Source of the DNA: Ruminiclostridium hungatei
Lineage (GTDB): Bacteria > Bacillota > Clostridia > Acetivibrionales > DSM-1351
Length of the DNA: 64,000 nt
Assembly (NCBI RefSeq): GCF_002051585.1
Contig: NZ_MZGX01000005.1
Location: 124,001-188,000 of the forward strand
Reading direction: 5' to 3'
The translations under genes were made by a program, and so were the position numbers. How positions within the stretch are numbered: position 1 is the first letter of the stretch; every line of letters begins with the position of its first letter. This document shows positions 34,768 to 43,720 of this stretch, in pieces. The notes under the pieces were generated by a model. That model saw only the letters and a list, made by a program, of their open reading frames with translations. It made no database searches and was not told where the DNA came from.

Positions 34768-37700
34768 ATGGAAACCGCAGATATGATTTCTAATGGTACC
34801 AGGGATAAAGCGGAGTTTTGGAGCAGCATGCTGTCAGGTGAGCTTCCGGTTTTAAAGCTTCCATTTGAAAATAAAGGCGGCAGCAGGAAAACAAACAGCT
34901 ACCGGTACTGTTCCCTTACGGCAGAGCACAAGTTGGTAAAAGATCTGTACAGTTTCGCAGAAGAACACGGTATTGCTGCCGATACTATTCTGCTGTCCGC
35001 ATATTTTATACTTCTGGCCAGGTACACCTCACAGCAGGATCTGGTTATTGGAACCGCAAATGCAAAAGTACAGGCTGGGACTGCTTCACAAATGGAAAAA
35101 CCATTGCCCATACTACTTCATATGGGAGAGGAAGAGAGTTTTATCCAACTGCTGGGCTCCGTCAAAAATCACCGGGATAAGGTGCGGCAGAACAGAGAGT
35201 TTTATGATTCCGTCCTGCTGAAGGATTATTGCTTAAGTGTATTGTTTGTTTCAGGCAGTGAAGTCCCGGATAATGCACAGGATTTATTCCGTCCGGAATA
35301 TGGGCAACTGGGATTCGACCTGGCTTTTGAGGCTATACACCGGGATAATGGAGTTGAGTTCATATTTCATTACAATGGCAGTTTATATGAAAAAAGCTAT
35401 ATTGATAAAATGGCCGTCCATTTTTGCAGCATATTGAAATATGCCTTGAAGTGTCCTCGGGAAAAAATATTGCAAATGGACTACCTGCTTCAAGAGGAGA
35501 AGGAGCAGTTGCTTTATGAGTTTAACAGCACATATTCTGCATATCCCGGAGAAACGAATATTTGCCGGCTTATCCAGGAACAGGCAGCCAGGACACCTGA
35601 TAATACCGCGCTTGTATTTGGGGATGGAGAACTTACATACCGGCAGTTAAATACCAGAGCGGATCATTTGGCAAGGCAGCTTAGAGAAGCAGGGGTGGAG
35701 AGGGATTCCATAGTTGGTATAATGGTCAACCGCTCCTTTGATATGATAATCGGCATTCTGGCCATTCTTAAGGCGGGAGGGGCTTATCTGCCCATTGATC
35801 CGGAATATCCCAGGGACAGAATAGGCTTTATGGTTGAAGACAGCAATATGCAAGTATTGCTGACGGCTTCCGGCCTGTTAAGCAAACTGTCCTTCCAGGG
35901 GAGGACCCTTTTGCTGGACCAGGTTGATTACAGCCACACATCGGATGAAAACCTGGAGCTGGTAAACCAGCCGGAAGACCTGGCTTACATAATATACACC
36001 TCAGGGTCCACAGGAAAGCCAAAGGGGGTAATGATAAGCCACATGTCCCTGAGCAATTTTATATTGGGTATGGCTCAAAAACTTGATTGCAGCAATTCCA
36101 GGTCAATACTTGCAGTTACCACCATGTGCTTTGATATTTTTGCACTTGAGATATATCTGCCCCTTGGCTGCGGCATGAAAGCAGTAATTGCCGATGAGCG
36201 CCAGCAGGTAAATGCAAAGCTTCTTGGTGATTTGATAAGGAAGCACGGTATAGACCTTATCCAGATGACGCCCTCAAGGCTTAAATTGCTTATGAGCAGT
36301 GAAAGCAGTGCAGGGAGCCTGAAATATGTAAAGGATATTTTGCTGGGAGGCGAGATCTTCCCCCAGGCACTGCTAAACCAAATACGCCTTAAGTCCGGGG
36401 CAAGGGTGATAAATGTCTATGGGCCCACTGAGACTACAGTATGGTGCACCTTCAAGGAAATCCGGTCGGAAGCGGATATCAGCATAGGAAAGCCTTTGGC
36501 AAACACCAGGATTTATGTAGTTGACAGAAACGATAAACTTGTTCCTGTGGGAGTACAGGGAGAATTGTGCATCAGCGGGGATGGGCTGGCCAGGGGCTAT
36601 CTGAACAGGGAAGCCCTAAATGCTGAGAAGTTTGTAAACAATCCTTTTGAAGAAGGCGGGCGTATGTACCGCACCGGCGACCTTGCCAGATGGCTGCCGG
36701 AGGGGGATATTGATTTTATAGGAAGAGCTGACCGCCAGATTAAAATCAGAGGTTACAGGATAGAACCGGGAGAAATAGAAAACCAAATTGTGCGGTTCCC
36801 GGGCATTAAAAATGCATTTGTCAATATTGAAAAAAACGGTGCGGATAAAAGTGTATTATGTGCATATGTGGTTCTGGAGGGAAAGCTGGTCCTGAAGGAG
36901 CTACGGGAGTATCTGGCGGCAAAGCTTCCCGGCTACATGGTGCCTGCGTTTTTTGTAAAAGTGGGAAAAATACCGCTTACATTGAACGGAAAGATAGATT
37001 CCAAGAAACTTCCTGATTTTACTACGGAATTCATGAGAGATGAAAGCTATGACGAAATGCCGGAGGATGATATTGACAGGGCAGTAGTAAATATATGCAG
37101 TCAACTGCTTGGAATAACGGGAGTAAAAATAACTGACAACTTTTTTGAAATGGGTGGAGATTCTTTGGGAATACTCCTGCTGATTACTGAGCTGTACAGG
37201 CATTTTGGAGTGGATATAGGACACTCCCAGGCCTTTAGCTTTAAAAGCCTAAAGGAAATTGCCTGCTATATCAGGCAAGGCGGAGAGGATTCGGCAAAAG
37301 ACCCGGAAATAGAAAGCAGTCAAAAGCAGGGCGGTATATACAATGTTTCATTTGTACAGGCAAATCTCATAAGGGGTATGGAGGCCTTCCGGGACCAAAC
37401 AATCATGAGCATGCCTTTTGAAATTGATTTTGGAAATCCCATAGCTTCAGATAAATTTGAAGCTGCGGTCAATGAGCTGATAAAAAGGCACGAAGTTTTG
37501 CGAACCTCCTTTCACAAAAGGGGAAGCAAGTATGTCCAGATGGTACACCCCAAGCTGGACTATGGTGTCGAGTATTTAAACATAGGCACCCTGCCGTGGG
37601 AAGAGGCCGTGGGAGAAAATATAAAGCCTTTTGATATTACAAAGCTGCCATTGTTCAAATTTATACTGATGGAAAACTCTGAGGGAGAAACAAGGCTTTT

Positions 37701-38607
37701 CTTTAACATCCATCATTATATTTTTGATATTTTTTCCCTGACTATTGTGCTGCAGGAATTAATCAGCCTGTATGAAGGCAGGAGTCTGCCTGAAATTCAA
37801 GTACAATACAAGGATTATTCCCAATGGCAGATGAAAAAATTAAATTCCAGCGGGTTCAGGGAGCATAGGAATTACTGGGTTGGAATTTTTAAGGATGGAG
37901 CAACTGAGGTAAGGCTGCATAAGGATTTTAACAATCCCTTTCCGGGGCAGTTGAATGCAGCTATTGTCGAGGTTCCGCTGAATGCCTTTATGTCTGAACA
38001 GTTAAAAAAGACTGCCTTAAAAATGAATACTACAGAATTTGTCATACTATTTTCGGCCTTCAGCATATTTCTGGCAAAACAGGCTGCTTTGGAGGATATA
38101 ACTGTTGGAACCTTTGTACCGGGCAGGACAAGTGCACAGCTAAGAAATCTTATAGGGTTGTATACCAATATTGTGGCAGCCAGAACATATCCTGCTGCAA
38201 GAAAAACCATACAACAATACGTCAGTGAAGTAAAAGCCTTTTTTGTTGAAATGTACAAGTATCAGGATTATCCCCTGGAAAGACTGCTGGAAGACCTGAG
38301 CCGGGAAAATTGCGAAAACTGCTATGAACTGTTCAATACAATGTTTGACTATATCAATTTTAACAGCGGCAATCTGCTGATGGATGGAAAGAATGTCGGG
38401 ATAAGCTACCATGATGTAAGCAAGACGGCATATGACCTGCATTTCAGAATAGTCGAGTACCATGACAGAAAAATTCTGGCTTTGCAGTATAACGCCCTAT
38501 TATTTAAAAGGGATACTGCGCAAAGATTCCTGTACGGATATATAGACTTGCTGACCAGGATATTTGACAGTGCCGGAAAAAAGATTGAAGACCTGAATCC
38601 GGCATAG
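34768..38607 (+). CDS. Nonribosomal peptide synthetase: half C - A (Gly predicted) - T - C
   Basis: 1279 aa. Residues ~1-240 match only the second half of a condensation domain and have no HHxxxDG, so this first C domain is truncated. The adenylation domain (~255-765) has YTSGSTGKPKG and RGYRIEPGE. My reading of the ten specificity positions gives D-I-L-Q-L-G-V-V-W-K, close to the known glycine code. The carrier domain (~770-855) has FFEMGGDSLG with the phosphopantetheine Ser. The last ~400 residues are a full condensation domain with IHHYIFDI. There is no thioesterase or reductase, so the terminal C domain may release the glycyl unit onto an amine or another carrier. Not part of known daptide clusters. 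Confidence 0.88.
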   Translation: METADMISNGTRDKAEFWSSMLSGELPVLKLPFENKGGSRKTNSYRYCSLTAEHKLVKDLYSFAEEHGIAADTILLSAYFILLARYTSQQDLVIGTANAKVQAGTASQMEKPLPILLHMGEEESFIQLLGSVKNHRDKVRQNREFYDSVLLKDYCLSVLFVSGSEVPDNAQDLFRPEYGQLGFDLAFEAIHRDNGVEFIFHYNGSLYEKSYIDKMAVHFCSILKYALKCPREKILQMDYLLQEEKEQLLYEFNSTYSAYPGETNICRLIQEQAARTPDNTALVFGDGELTYRQLNTRADHLARQLREAGVERDSIVGIMVNRSFDMIIGILAILKAGGAYLPIDPEYPRDRIGFMVEDSNMQVLLTASGLLSKLSFQGRTLLLDQVDYSHTSDENLELVNQPEDLAYIIYTSGSTGKPKGVMISHMSLSNFILGMAQKLDCSNSRSILAVTTMCFDIFALEIYLPLGCGMKAVIADERQQVNAKLLGDLIRKHGIDLIQMTPSRLKLLMSSESSAGSLKYVKDILLGGEIFPQALLNQIRLKSGARVINVYGPTETTVWCTFKEIRSEADISIGKPLANTRIYVVDRNDKLVPVGVQGELCISGDGLARGYLNREALNAEKFVNNPFEEGGRMYRTGDLARWLPEGDIDFIGRADRQIKIRGYRIEPGEIENQIVRFPGIKNAFVNIEKNGADKSVLCAYVVLEGKLVLKELREYLAAKLPGYMVPAFFVKVGKIPLTLNGKIDSKKLPDFTTEFMRDESYDEMPEDDIDRAVVNICSQLLGITGVKITDNFFEMGGDSLGILLLITELYRHFGVDIGHSQAFSFKSLKEIACYIRQGGEDSAKDPEIESSQKQGGIYNVSFVQANLIRGMEAFRDQTIMSMPFEIDFGNPIASDKFEAAVNELIKRHEVLRTSFHKRGSKYVQMVHPKLDYGVEYLNIGTLPWEEAVGENIKPFDITKLPLFKFILMENSEGETRLFFNIHHYIFDIFSLTIVLQELISLYEGRSLPEIQVQYKDYSQWQMKKLNSSGFREHRNYWVGIFKDGATEVRLHKDFNNPFPGQLNAAIVEVPLNAFMSEQLKKTALKMNTTEFVILFSAFSIFLAKQAALEDITVGTFVPGRTSAQLRNLIGLYTNIVAARTYPAARKTIQQYVSEVKAFFVEMYKYQDYPLERLLEDLSRENCENCYELFNTMFDYINFNSGNLLMDGKNVGISYHDVSKTAYDLHFRIVEYHDRKILALQYNALLFKRDTAQRFLYGYIDLLTRIFDSAGKKIEDLNPA

Positions 38608-38652
38608 TATGGCCGGGTTTATATAAAAATCAATGGAAGGAATGGTAGGAAC

Positions 38653-39375
38653 ATGGAGCATATGAAAACAAAGGATATTGCTGAACCTGCTATAAAACGC
38701 ACTAAGTTTTTTGGAAGAATACTGGGAGTGATAACCTCGCCTCAAAAGACTATGGAGGAAATAGCCGGTAATCCCCGCACCCTGTTTCCTTTTTTTCTCG
38801 TTGCATTTGGGGCACTTATATTTTATGCAGTCAGGCTTCCCTTGTATAAGGAAATGATCAACAGGAGTATTGAACTTCAACTGCAAGACACCGGAACCCA
38901 GGTGGCAGGAGGGCAGGAGGGCTTTGTTCAAGCCGTGGGAGTAGCCGGAGGCCTGATAGGCACAAGTATTACTTCCGTGGTGATCTGGCTCATAACGACT
39001 CTGGCGTTTTTCCTGCTGATAAAGGTATTCAAAGGGGAAGGGACATTTAAGCAATATGTGTCGGTTATAGGCTATTCATACATAATAAATGCACTATATC
39101 TTGCAATCAGCCTTTGTGTATCCTTTTTCACAGACAGCCTTTTCTTTGACAGCTCGGTTGCAGGTATTGTGGATATATTTGTTCCTGATTTAAAAGGGAA
39201 GTTTGTATATGGATTCCTGCGGGGCTTTGATCTGTTCGGCATATGGCAGTATGCTGTAATGGGCTTTGGTGTGGCGGCTGTAAGCAAGATAGGCTGGAAG
39301 AAGGTATGGCTGGCAACCTCGGTTATTTTTCTGGGGTTCATACTGCTTAATGCCGGAAACATGAGCAATATGTGA
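38653..39375 (+). CDS. Yip1-family membrane protein
   Basis: 240 aa. N-terminal soluble segment with GRILGVITSPQKTMEEIA, the usual opening of bacterial Yip1-domain proteins, then about five TM helices. Function of bacterial Yip1 proteins is mostly unknown; some sit beside transporters. It lies 45 bases after the NRPS and 51 bases before MTA phosphorylase on the same strand. Confidence 0.72.
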   Translation: MEHMKTKDIAEPAIKRTKFFGRILGVITSPQKTMEEIAGNPRTLFPFFLVAFGALIFYAVRLPLYKEMINRSIELQLQDTGTQVAGGQEGFVQAVGVAGGLIGTSITSVVIWLITTLAFFLLIKVFKGEGTFKQYVSVIGYSYIINALYLAISLCVSFFTDSLFFDSSVAGIVDIFVPDLKGKFVYGFLRGFDLFGIWQYAVMGFGVAAVSKIGWKKVWLATSVIFLGFILLNAGNMSNM

Positions 39376-39426
39376 AAATTGCAAGCGGAATGACCGCAGG
39401 AGTTGGAGCAATCTGGAGGTGGGATG

Positions 39427-40215
39427 ATGGAAAATATCGATATAGGGATTTTCGGAGGGTCTGGCCTTTATTCCTTTTCGGAGGATTTTGAGGAGAGGGA
39501 GCTGGATACTCCTTATGGGAAACCAAGTGGACCGGTTTCTATCGGAAATTGCGGAGGGGTTAAGGTCGCGTTCCTGCCAAGGCATGGAAAAGAGCATCAT
39601 TTGCCCCCTCATTTGATTCCATATAGGGCCAACATTTATGCCATGAAGCAATTGGGAGTGAAAAAAATACTTGCTCCCACGGCTTCGGGAAGCCTGAAGG
39701 CAGAAATAAAACCCGGAGACTTTGTAATATGCGATCAATTTGTTGACAGGACAAGCGGCCGCAGGGACACCTTTTTTGAAGGGCCCGCGGTAAGACATAT
39801 CAGTTCCGCCTATCCATACTGCCCGGAACTGAGAAAGCTTGCAGCAGAAATCGGAAGAAGCCAGGGCGTCACTATTCATGAGAAAGGGACTGTTGTGGTA
39901 ATACAGGGCCCAAGGTTTTCAACGGTGGCAGAGAGCCGCTGGTATGGCAAAATGGGCTGGGAGGTTATAAACATGACCCAGTATCCTGAGTGCTATTTGG
40001 CCAGAGAGCTGGGTATATGCTATGTAAATATTTCGCTTATAACGGATTTTGACGCCGGACTTGAAGGAGATACCCGTATCAAGCCTGTTTCAGAACAGGA
40101 GGTTTTTAAGGTTTTCAATGAAAACAATGAGAAGGTTAAAACGCTGCTTTTTGAAATGATCAGGCAGATAGGTGCAAATGCCGGGGGTTTTGCCTGCGCC
40201 CATTGCGGACAATAA
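39427..40215 (+). CDS. mtnP: S-methyl-5'-thioadenosine phosphorylase
   Basis: 262 aa of the PNP/MTAP family. GIFGGSGLY phosphate loop, FLPRHGKEHHLPPHLIPYRAN and NMTQYPECYLARELGICY are characteristic of MTA phosphorylase. ATG 39427 lies at the right distance from GGAGGT (39415-39420). It phosphorolyses MTA, and related enzymes also take 5'-deoxyadenosine, the by-product of radical SAM chemistry. Coming after a stretch with several radical SAM genes and a methyltransferase, it may clear inhibitory nucleosides (inference); it may equally be housekeeping. Confidence 0.88.
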   Translation: MENIDIGIFGGSGLYSFSEDFEERELDTPYGKPSGPVSIGNCGGVKVAFLPRHGKEHHLPPHLIPYRANIYAMKQLGVKKILAPTASGSLKAEIKPGDFVICDQFVDRTSGRRDTFFEGPAVRHISSAYPYCPELRKLAAEIGRSQGVTIHEKGTVVVIQGPRFSTVAESRWYGKMGWEVINMTQYPECYLARELGICYVNISLITDFDAGLEGDTRIKPVSEQEVFKVFNENNEKVKTLLFEMIRQIGANAGGFACAHCGQ

Positions 40216-40245
40216 ACCTCCAAAAGCCTGGCAAGGTATATGAAC

Positions 40246-40295
40246 AAAAAGAGAAGACACTCACATGGCAAGCCTGTGAGTGTCTTCTCTTTTTT
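40246..40295. terminator. Bidirectional intrinsic terminator
   Basis: Perfect ~20-bp stem: AAAAAGAGAAGACACTCACA pairs with its exact complement around a 9-base loop (TGGCAAGCC). A-run on one side and T-run on the other allow termination in both directions, for mtnP (plus) and the MATE gene (minus). Confidence 0.92.
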
Positions 40296-40337
40296 ATTCT
40301 TATTATTCTTAAAAATATGGTCGGGCTTAGTTGCCGG

Positions 40338-41714
40338 TTAAACCGCTTTGTTAGCTCCTGACGGTATTTTCAAGGTTTTAAGGTTTTTCACACTGAAAAT
40401 GATTACTCCGGCCGCCGCCGCAATGAGATAGCTTATATCAATGGAAAGCCATATACCCTGTATCTCCATGCCGGTATTCAGCAGGATATAGGAGAGCGGT
40501 ATTCTGATAATCCAAAGGGTTGTAAGCGTTATGGTCATTGACAGCAGCGTTTTTCCGGAGCCGTTGAATATACCGTTGACAGCAAACATTATAAGCATGA
40601 ATATATAGCCTATACCCAGGTATCTCAGGCAAACGGCACCGATATCCAGGACATCGGTCTCGTGAACAAAGGCCGAAAGAAGGATTTTTGGAATCAGGAG
40701 ACACAGCAGGGTTATGACTACCGATAACAGCAGAGATATTATAATTCCCCATTTAAAGGCCTCCCTGACTCTTTCCGGCTTCTTTGCTCCAAGATTCTGA
40801 CCGGTAAATGCCGCAGAGGCAGTTCCTATGGACATGGCAAATATATTGATGAGGGCATCCACCCTTATTACTGCTCCGTAACCCGAGGCTGCGGCAGCTC
40901 CAAAGCCGTTTACGAAGGAGGACATGAAGCTTCCGCCTATGGCAGTGAGGGCCTGCTGCATGATAGCAGGAAAACCTATTTTAAGGAGCAGTTTGGTCTG
41001 TACTTTATTCAGGTTCAATTTCTTGAAGCTTGGTGCCACAAGAGGATTTTTGGCCTTGACATATATCAGGCCTGCCAGCAAGGCTATGCCCTGGGAGATC
41101 AGCGATGCAAATGCGGCGCCGTTAAGTCCCATTTTAGGTACAGGCCCCAGGCCTATAATCATTACCGGGTCAAGAATGGCGTTGAGTACTGCGGATAGAG
41201 CCATTAGGATCATTGGTGTTACCGTATCTCCCACTCCTCTTAAAATGGCTATGTTGAGAATGAAGAAATACAGCACCCAACAGCCGATTAACGACACTTT
41301 CAGGTAAAACGACGCGCTTTCAAAAATTACTTCCGGCGTATTCATAGCCTTCAGGATATAGTCGCTGAAAATAAAGGTAATTGCTGTTAAAACAGTATTC
41401 ATTACAAGAGCGAGCCCATACGAGGCTCCAACCAGCTTTTCGATGGTATCGAAATTTTTGGCACCGAAATTCTGTGCTATGAGTATTGTTGATGCCATAG
41501 TAGCACCAAAAGCCACCGCTATAAGTATGTACGTAATTACAAAACTTACTGCTGTGGCTCCTACGGCAGTCTCACCAAGCAGGTTACCTACCCAGACGGT
41601 ATTAATGATACTGTAACCTGTGTAAAGGAAGTAGCCGATAAATGTCGGAATAGCGAAATTTATTAGACGCTTTGGGACACTGCCTGTGGTTAAATCGTTT
41701 CCTGTCTTTCCCAT
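40338..41714 (-). CDS. MATE-family efflux transporter
   Basis: 458 aa with twelve predicted TM helices in two MATE repeats. N-terminal PKRLINFAIPTFIGYFLYTG and VWVGNLLGETAVGA are typical; the second repeat begins near IGFPAIMQQALTAIGGSF. Start 41714 follows AAAAGGAG; the frame runs 28 codons further upstream without a better site. MATE proteins export drugs and toxins against Na+ or H+. It lies between two biosynthetic clusters and faces the opposite way, so the link to either is unclear. Confidence 0.9.
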   Translation of the reverse strand: MGKTGNDLTTGSVPKRLINFAIPTFIGYFLYTGYSIINTVWVGNLLGETAVGATAVSFVITYILIAVAFGATMASTILIAQNFGAKNFDTIEKLVGASYGLALVMNTVLTAITFIFSDYILKAMNTPEVIFESASFYLKVSLIGCWVLYFFILNIAILRGVGDTVTPMILMALSAVLNAILDPVMIIGLGPVPKMGLNGAAFASLISQGIALLAGLIYVKAKNPLVAPSFKKLNLNKVQTKLLLKIGFPAIMQQALTAIGGSFMSSFVNGFGAAAASGYGAVIRVDALINIFAMSIGTASAAFTGQNLGAKKPERVREAFKWGIIISLLLSVVITLLCLLIPKILLSAFVHETDVLDIGAVCLRYLGIGYIFMLIMFAVNGIFNGSGKTLLSMTITLTTLWIIRIPLSYILLNTGMEIQGIWLSIDISYLIAAAAGVIIFSVKNLKTLKIPSGANKAV

Positions 41715-42119
41715 TGATATTCTCCTTTTCATCATGATAATGCTGCACTTGTCATTTACAGTTAGGCTGAAATTGAGATAACAGCTAATTTTATTCAATT
41801 TATAGATTAAAGCTAGATGTCATGACAACTTTAAATAGTTACACCTAAACGAAATTTCACTATATTAAATGCATTAGCTATTTTATAACAGGGACATTAT
41901 TAATGTCAACAAGAAATATACATATATTCAATATATTATATAATAAACCATAATATGTAATTTAAGCGGTGCATGTGTGGTTATGCGGGCTTTTCAGGCG
42001 GTTTCCACATTGTTTCTCAAAATTATAATACAGATTTCAATATAAGAAATGAAAATTTTGTAGATAGAGAAAAAAATATTATTTTGTAAAATTTGTATTA
42101 AATAATTGACAAATTATTA
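41715..42119. other. AT-rich intergenic stretch
   Basis: About 400 bases between the MATE start and the promoter of the next operon. Very AT-rich, with stop codons in all frames, so no gene is supported. It must hold the MATE promoter (minus strand), but I cannot place it with confidence. Some GC-richer bases occur near 41985-42010 without a clear hairpin. Confidence 0.5.
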
Positions 42120-42148
42120 TTGACAATATGGTAAACAAATGATAAAGT
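42120..42148 (+). promoter_or_regulatory. Probable promoter of the aromatic-acid operon
   Basis: TTGACA (42120-42125), 17-base spacer, TAAAGT (42143-42148). The -35 is perfect and the -10 matches four of six positions. A second TTGACA (42106-42111) lies 14 bases upstream without a good -10. It implies a leader of about 275 bases before the first gene. Confidence 0.5.
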
Positions 42149-42431
42149 TGTAAAAAAATCAATAATGGTAAAAATATGACAATAATGTGCCAAAATGGAT
42201 AAAAGTATCAGGTATGAATTATGCTGTCCTATGTCACCCGCTTTGCTTTATAAGCGGTTGCCCTCAGACGGTTGATTTATAGCTGATTAATCATTTTTCG
42301 TGATGATTTGCTTTTTATCACATAACCTAAACCCTGACAGCCTGGGTCGCTGCATAATCAAATTTGTTACAAAACCTGCTTCAATTATATCTTTTAAGCT
42401 AGGACTATTATTAGTAATGAGGTGATGGTAT
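42149..42431 (+). promoter_or_regulatory. Long structured 5' leader of the aromatic-acid operon
   Basis: About 280 bases with no ORF. It contains small hairpins: CCGCTT/AAGCGG around 42240-42257, AATCAT/ATGATT around 42291-42309, and ACCC/GGGT around 42331-42348. No T-run terminator and no riboswitch consensus that I recognise. It could be a regulatory leader; nothing proves it. The ribosome binding site GAGGTGATGG lies at its end. Confidence 0.35.
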
Positions 42432-43688
42432 ATGTATAACATTGTAGAAAATCTGAGGCAAGCAGTGGATTACTGCAGAAACAACTCAGAGTTTTACAGG
42501 AAGGTGTATAAAAATCAGGAGAGCACCGGGTTTGATTCCATTGAAGAGTTTGAGAAACTGCCCTTTACCGGAAAGAATGATTTAAAGAGATTTTATCCCT
42601 ATGGATTTATGGGCTGCAGCCTTGAGCAGGTCACAGGCTATTATGAGACAACAGGTGATAAGGCCGATTTAAACAGAAGCAGCAGGTGTTCTTCCCTGTT
42701 TACAAGAGATGACCTTGAAAGAGACCTTATCAGAAGGGCATCGGGTTCAATGGATTTCAACAGCAGGGATGTGGTGTTCAATTCCCTGTCGTATGCTTAT
42801 TCCTGTGCAGCCATGAGTTTTCATAATGCGGCTTTGAGACAGGGTGCAATGGTTGTCTCCGCCGACAATGAAAGCAAGCTCAGCAATTATAGAAAGCAAG
42901 TAGATATTCTGACAAGAATAAATCCAACTGTAATTATTACAGCATATCCGTTTATCATTTCAACAATACTCCAGATTATGGGGGAATCCACAGAAAAACT
43001 CACAAATTTGAGAGCAATACAATTATCAGGTATGCCCCATTCTCCAAATGGTATGAAAAAAATATCCCGGATATTTAATGGTGTTCCTGTTTACAACACT
43101 TATGACATGGTAGAATTCGGAGCTGTTTCAACAGTTTCCACCGACGGGGCCGGCCGCATATTTGACGATTTCTATGTGGAGGTTATAAATCCCAAGACCA
43201 TGGAAGTGATTAAAGAGGATGGTATAGGAGGGGAAATAGTCATCACATCCCTGAACCGGCAAGGCTCTCCCTTGATAAGATATAAAACCGGGGATATAGG
43301 CAGGCTGTACAGAAACGGTGAAACTCCCTATCTGCAGGTGCTGGGGCGTTTCAAGGATCTGGTGGAGTTCAAGGAAATAAACCGCCGGTTCACCCTTTAT
43401 AATTTTGAAGATGTCTTCTACAGGCATGAAGCTGTAAAAGGGATGTACAAGCCAAGATTTGTGGAGGACAAATTGACCTTTGCAATTGATACCGACGCTG
43501 ATAATAAGGAAGAGGTATCAAAGGAAATCCAAAAAATGATAAAAAATGAACTGGAAATTGATGTGGAGATAGAGGCTGTTAATACAGGTATGTCCAGAAG
43601 GGAATTTTTAATGGATAGCGGTTCGGATTCAGTAAAAAGCCTTCAGACTATAGAAAACAAAAAAAATGAATGGCTGATTACATATTAA
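42432..43688 (+). CDS. PaaK/CapK-like adenylate-forming enzyme 1
   Basis: 418 aa of the phenylacetate-CoA-ligase-like branch of ANL enzymes. The P-loop region is YYETTGDKADLN, the aromatic/acidic motif is YDMVEFGAV, the ATP-ribose Asp is in YKTGDIGRL, and the hinge is LGRFKDLVE. By family it activates a carboxylic acid as an AMP ester and may pass it to CoA or another nucleophile. The TTG-D of the P-loop deviates from the common SSGTTG, so activity may be altered. First gene of the operon. Its end, EWLITY, nearly matches that of the next gene (EWIITY), suggesting duplication. Confidence 0.78.
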   Translation: MYNIVENLRQAVDYCRNNSEFYRKVYKNQESTGFDSIEEFEKLPFTGKNDLKRFYPYGFMGCSLEQVTGYYETTGDKADLNRSSRCSSLFTRDDLERDLIRRASGSMDFNSRDVVFNSLSYAYSCAAMSFHNAALRQGAMVVSADNESKLSNYRKQVDILTRINPTVIITAYPFIISTILQIMGESTEKLTNLRAIQLSGMPHSPNGMKKISRIFNGVPVYNTYDMVEFGAVSTVSTDGAGRIFDDFYVEVINPKTMEVIKEDGIGGEIVITSLNRQGSPLIRYKTGDIGRLYRNGETPYLQVLGRFKDLVEFKEINRRFTLYNFEDVFYRHEAVKGMYKPRFVEDKLTFAIDTDADNKEEVSKEIQKMIKNELEIDVEIEAVNTGMSRREFLMDSGSDSVKSLQTIENKKNEWLITY

Positions 43689-43720
43689 GGCACAAAACAA
43701 AAAGGACGTGAGGTATTCGT

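Noticed and set aside
42149-42431. A known riboswitch or T-box leader
   Set aside because: I could not match the leader to T-box, c-di-GMP, SAM, cobalamin or TPP consensus elements by eye.
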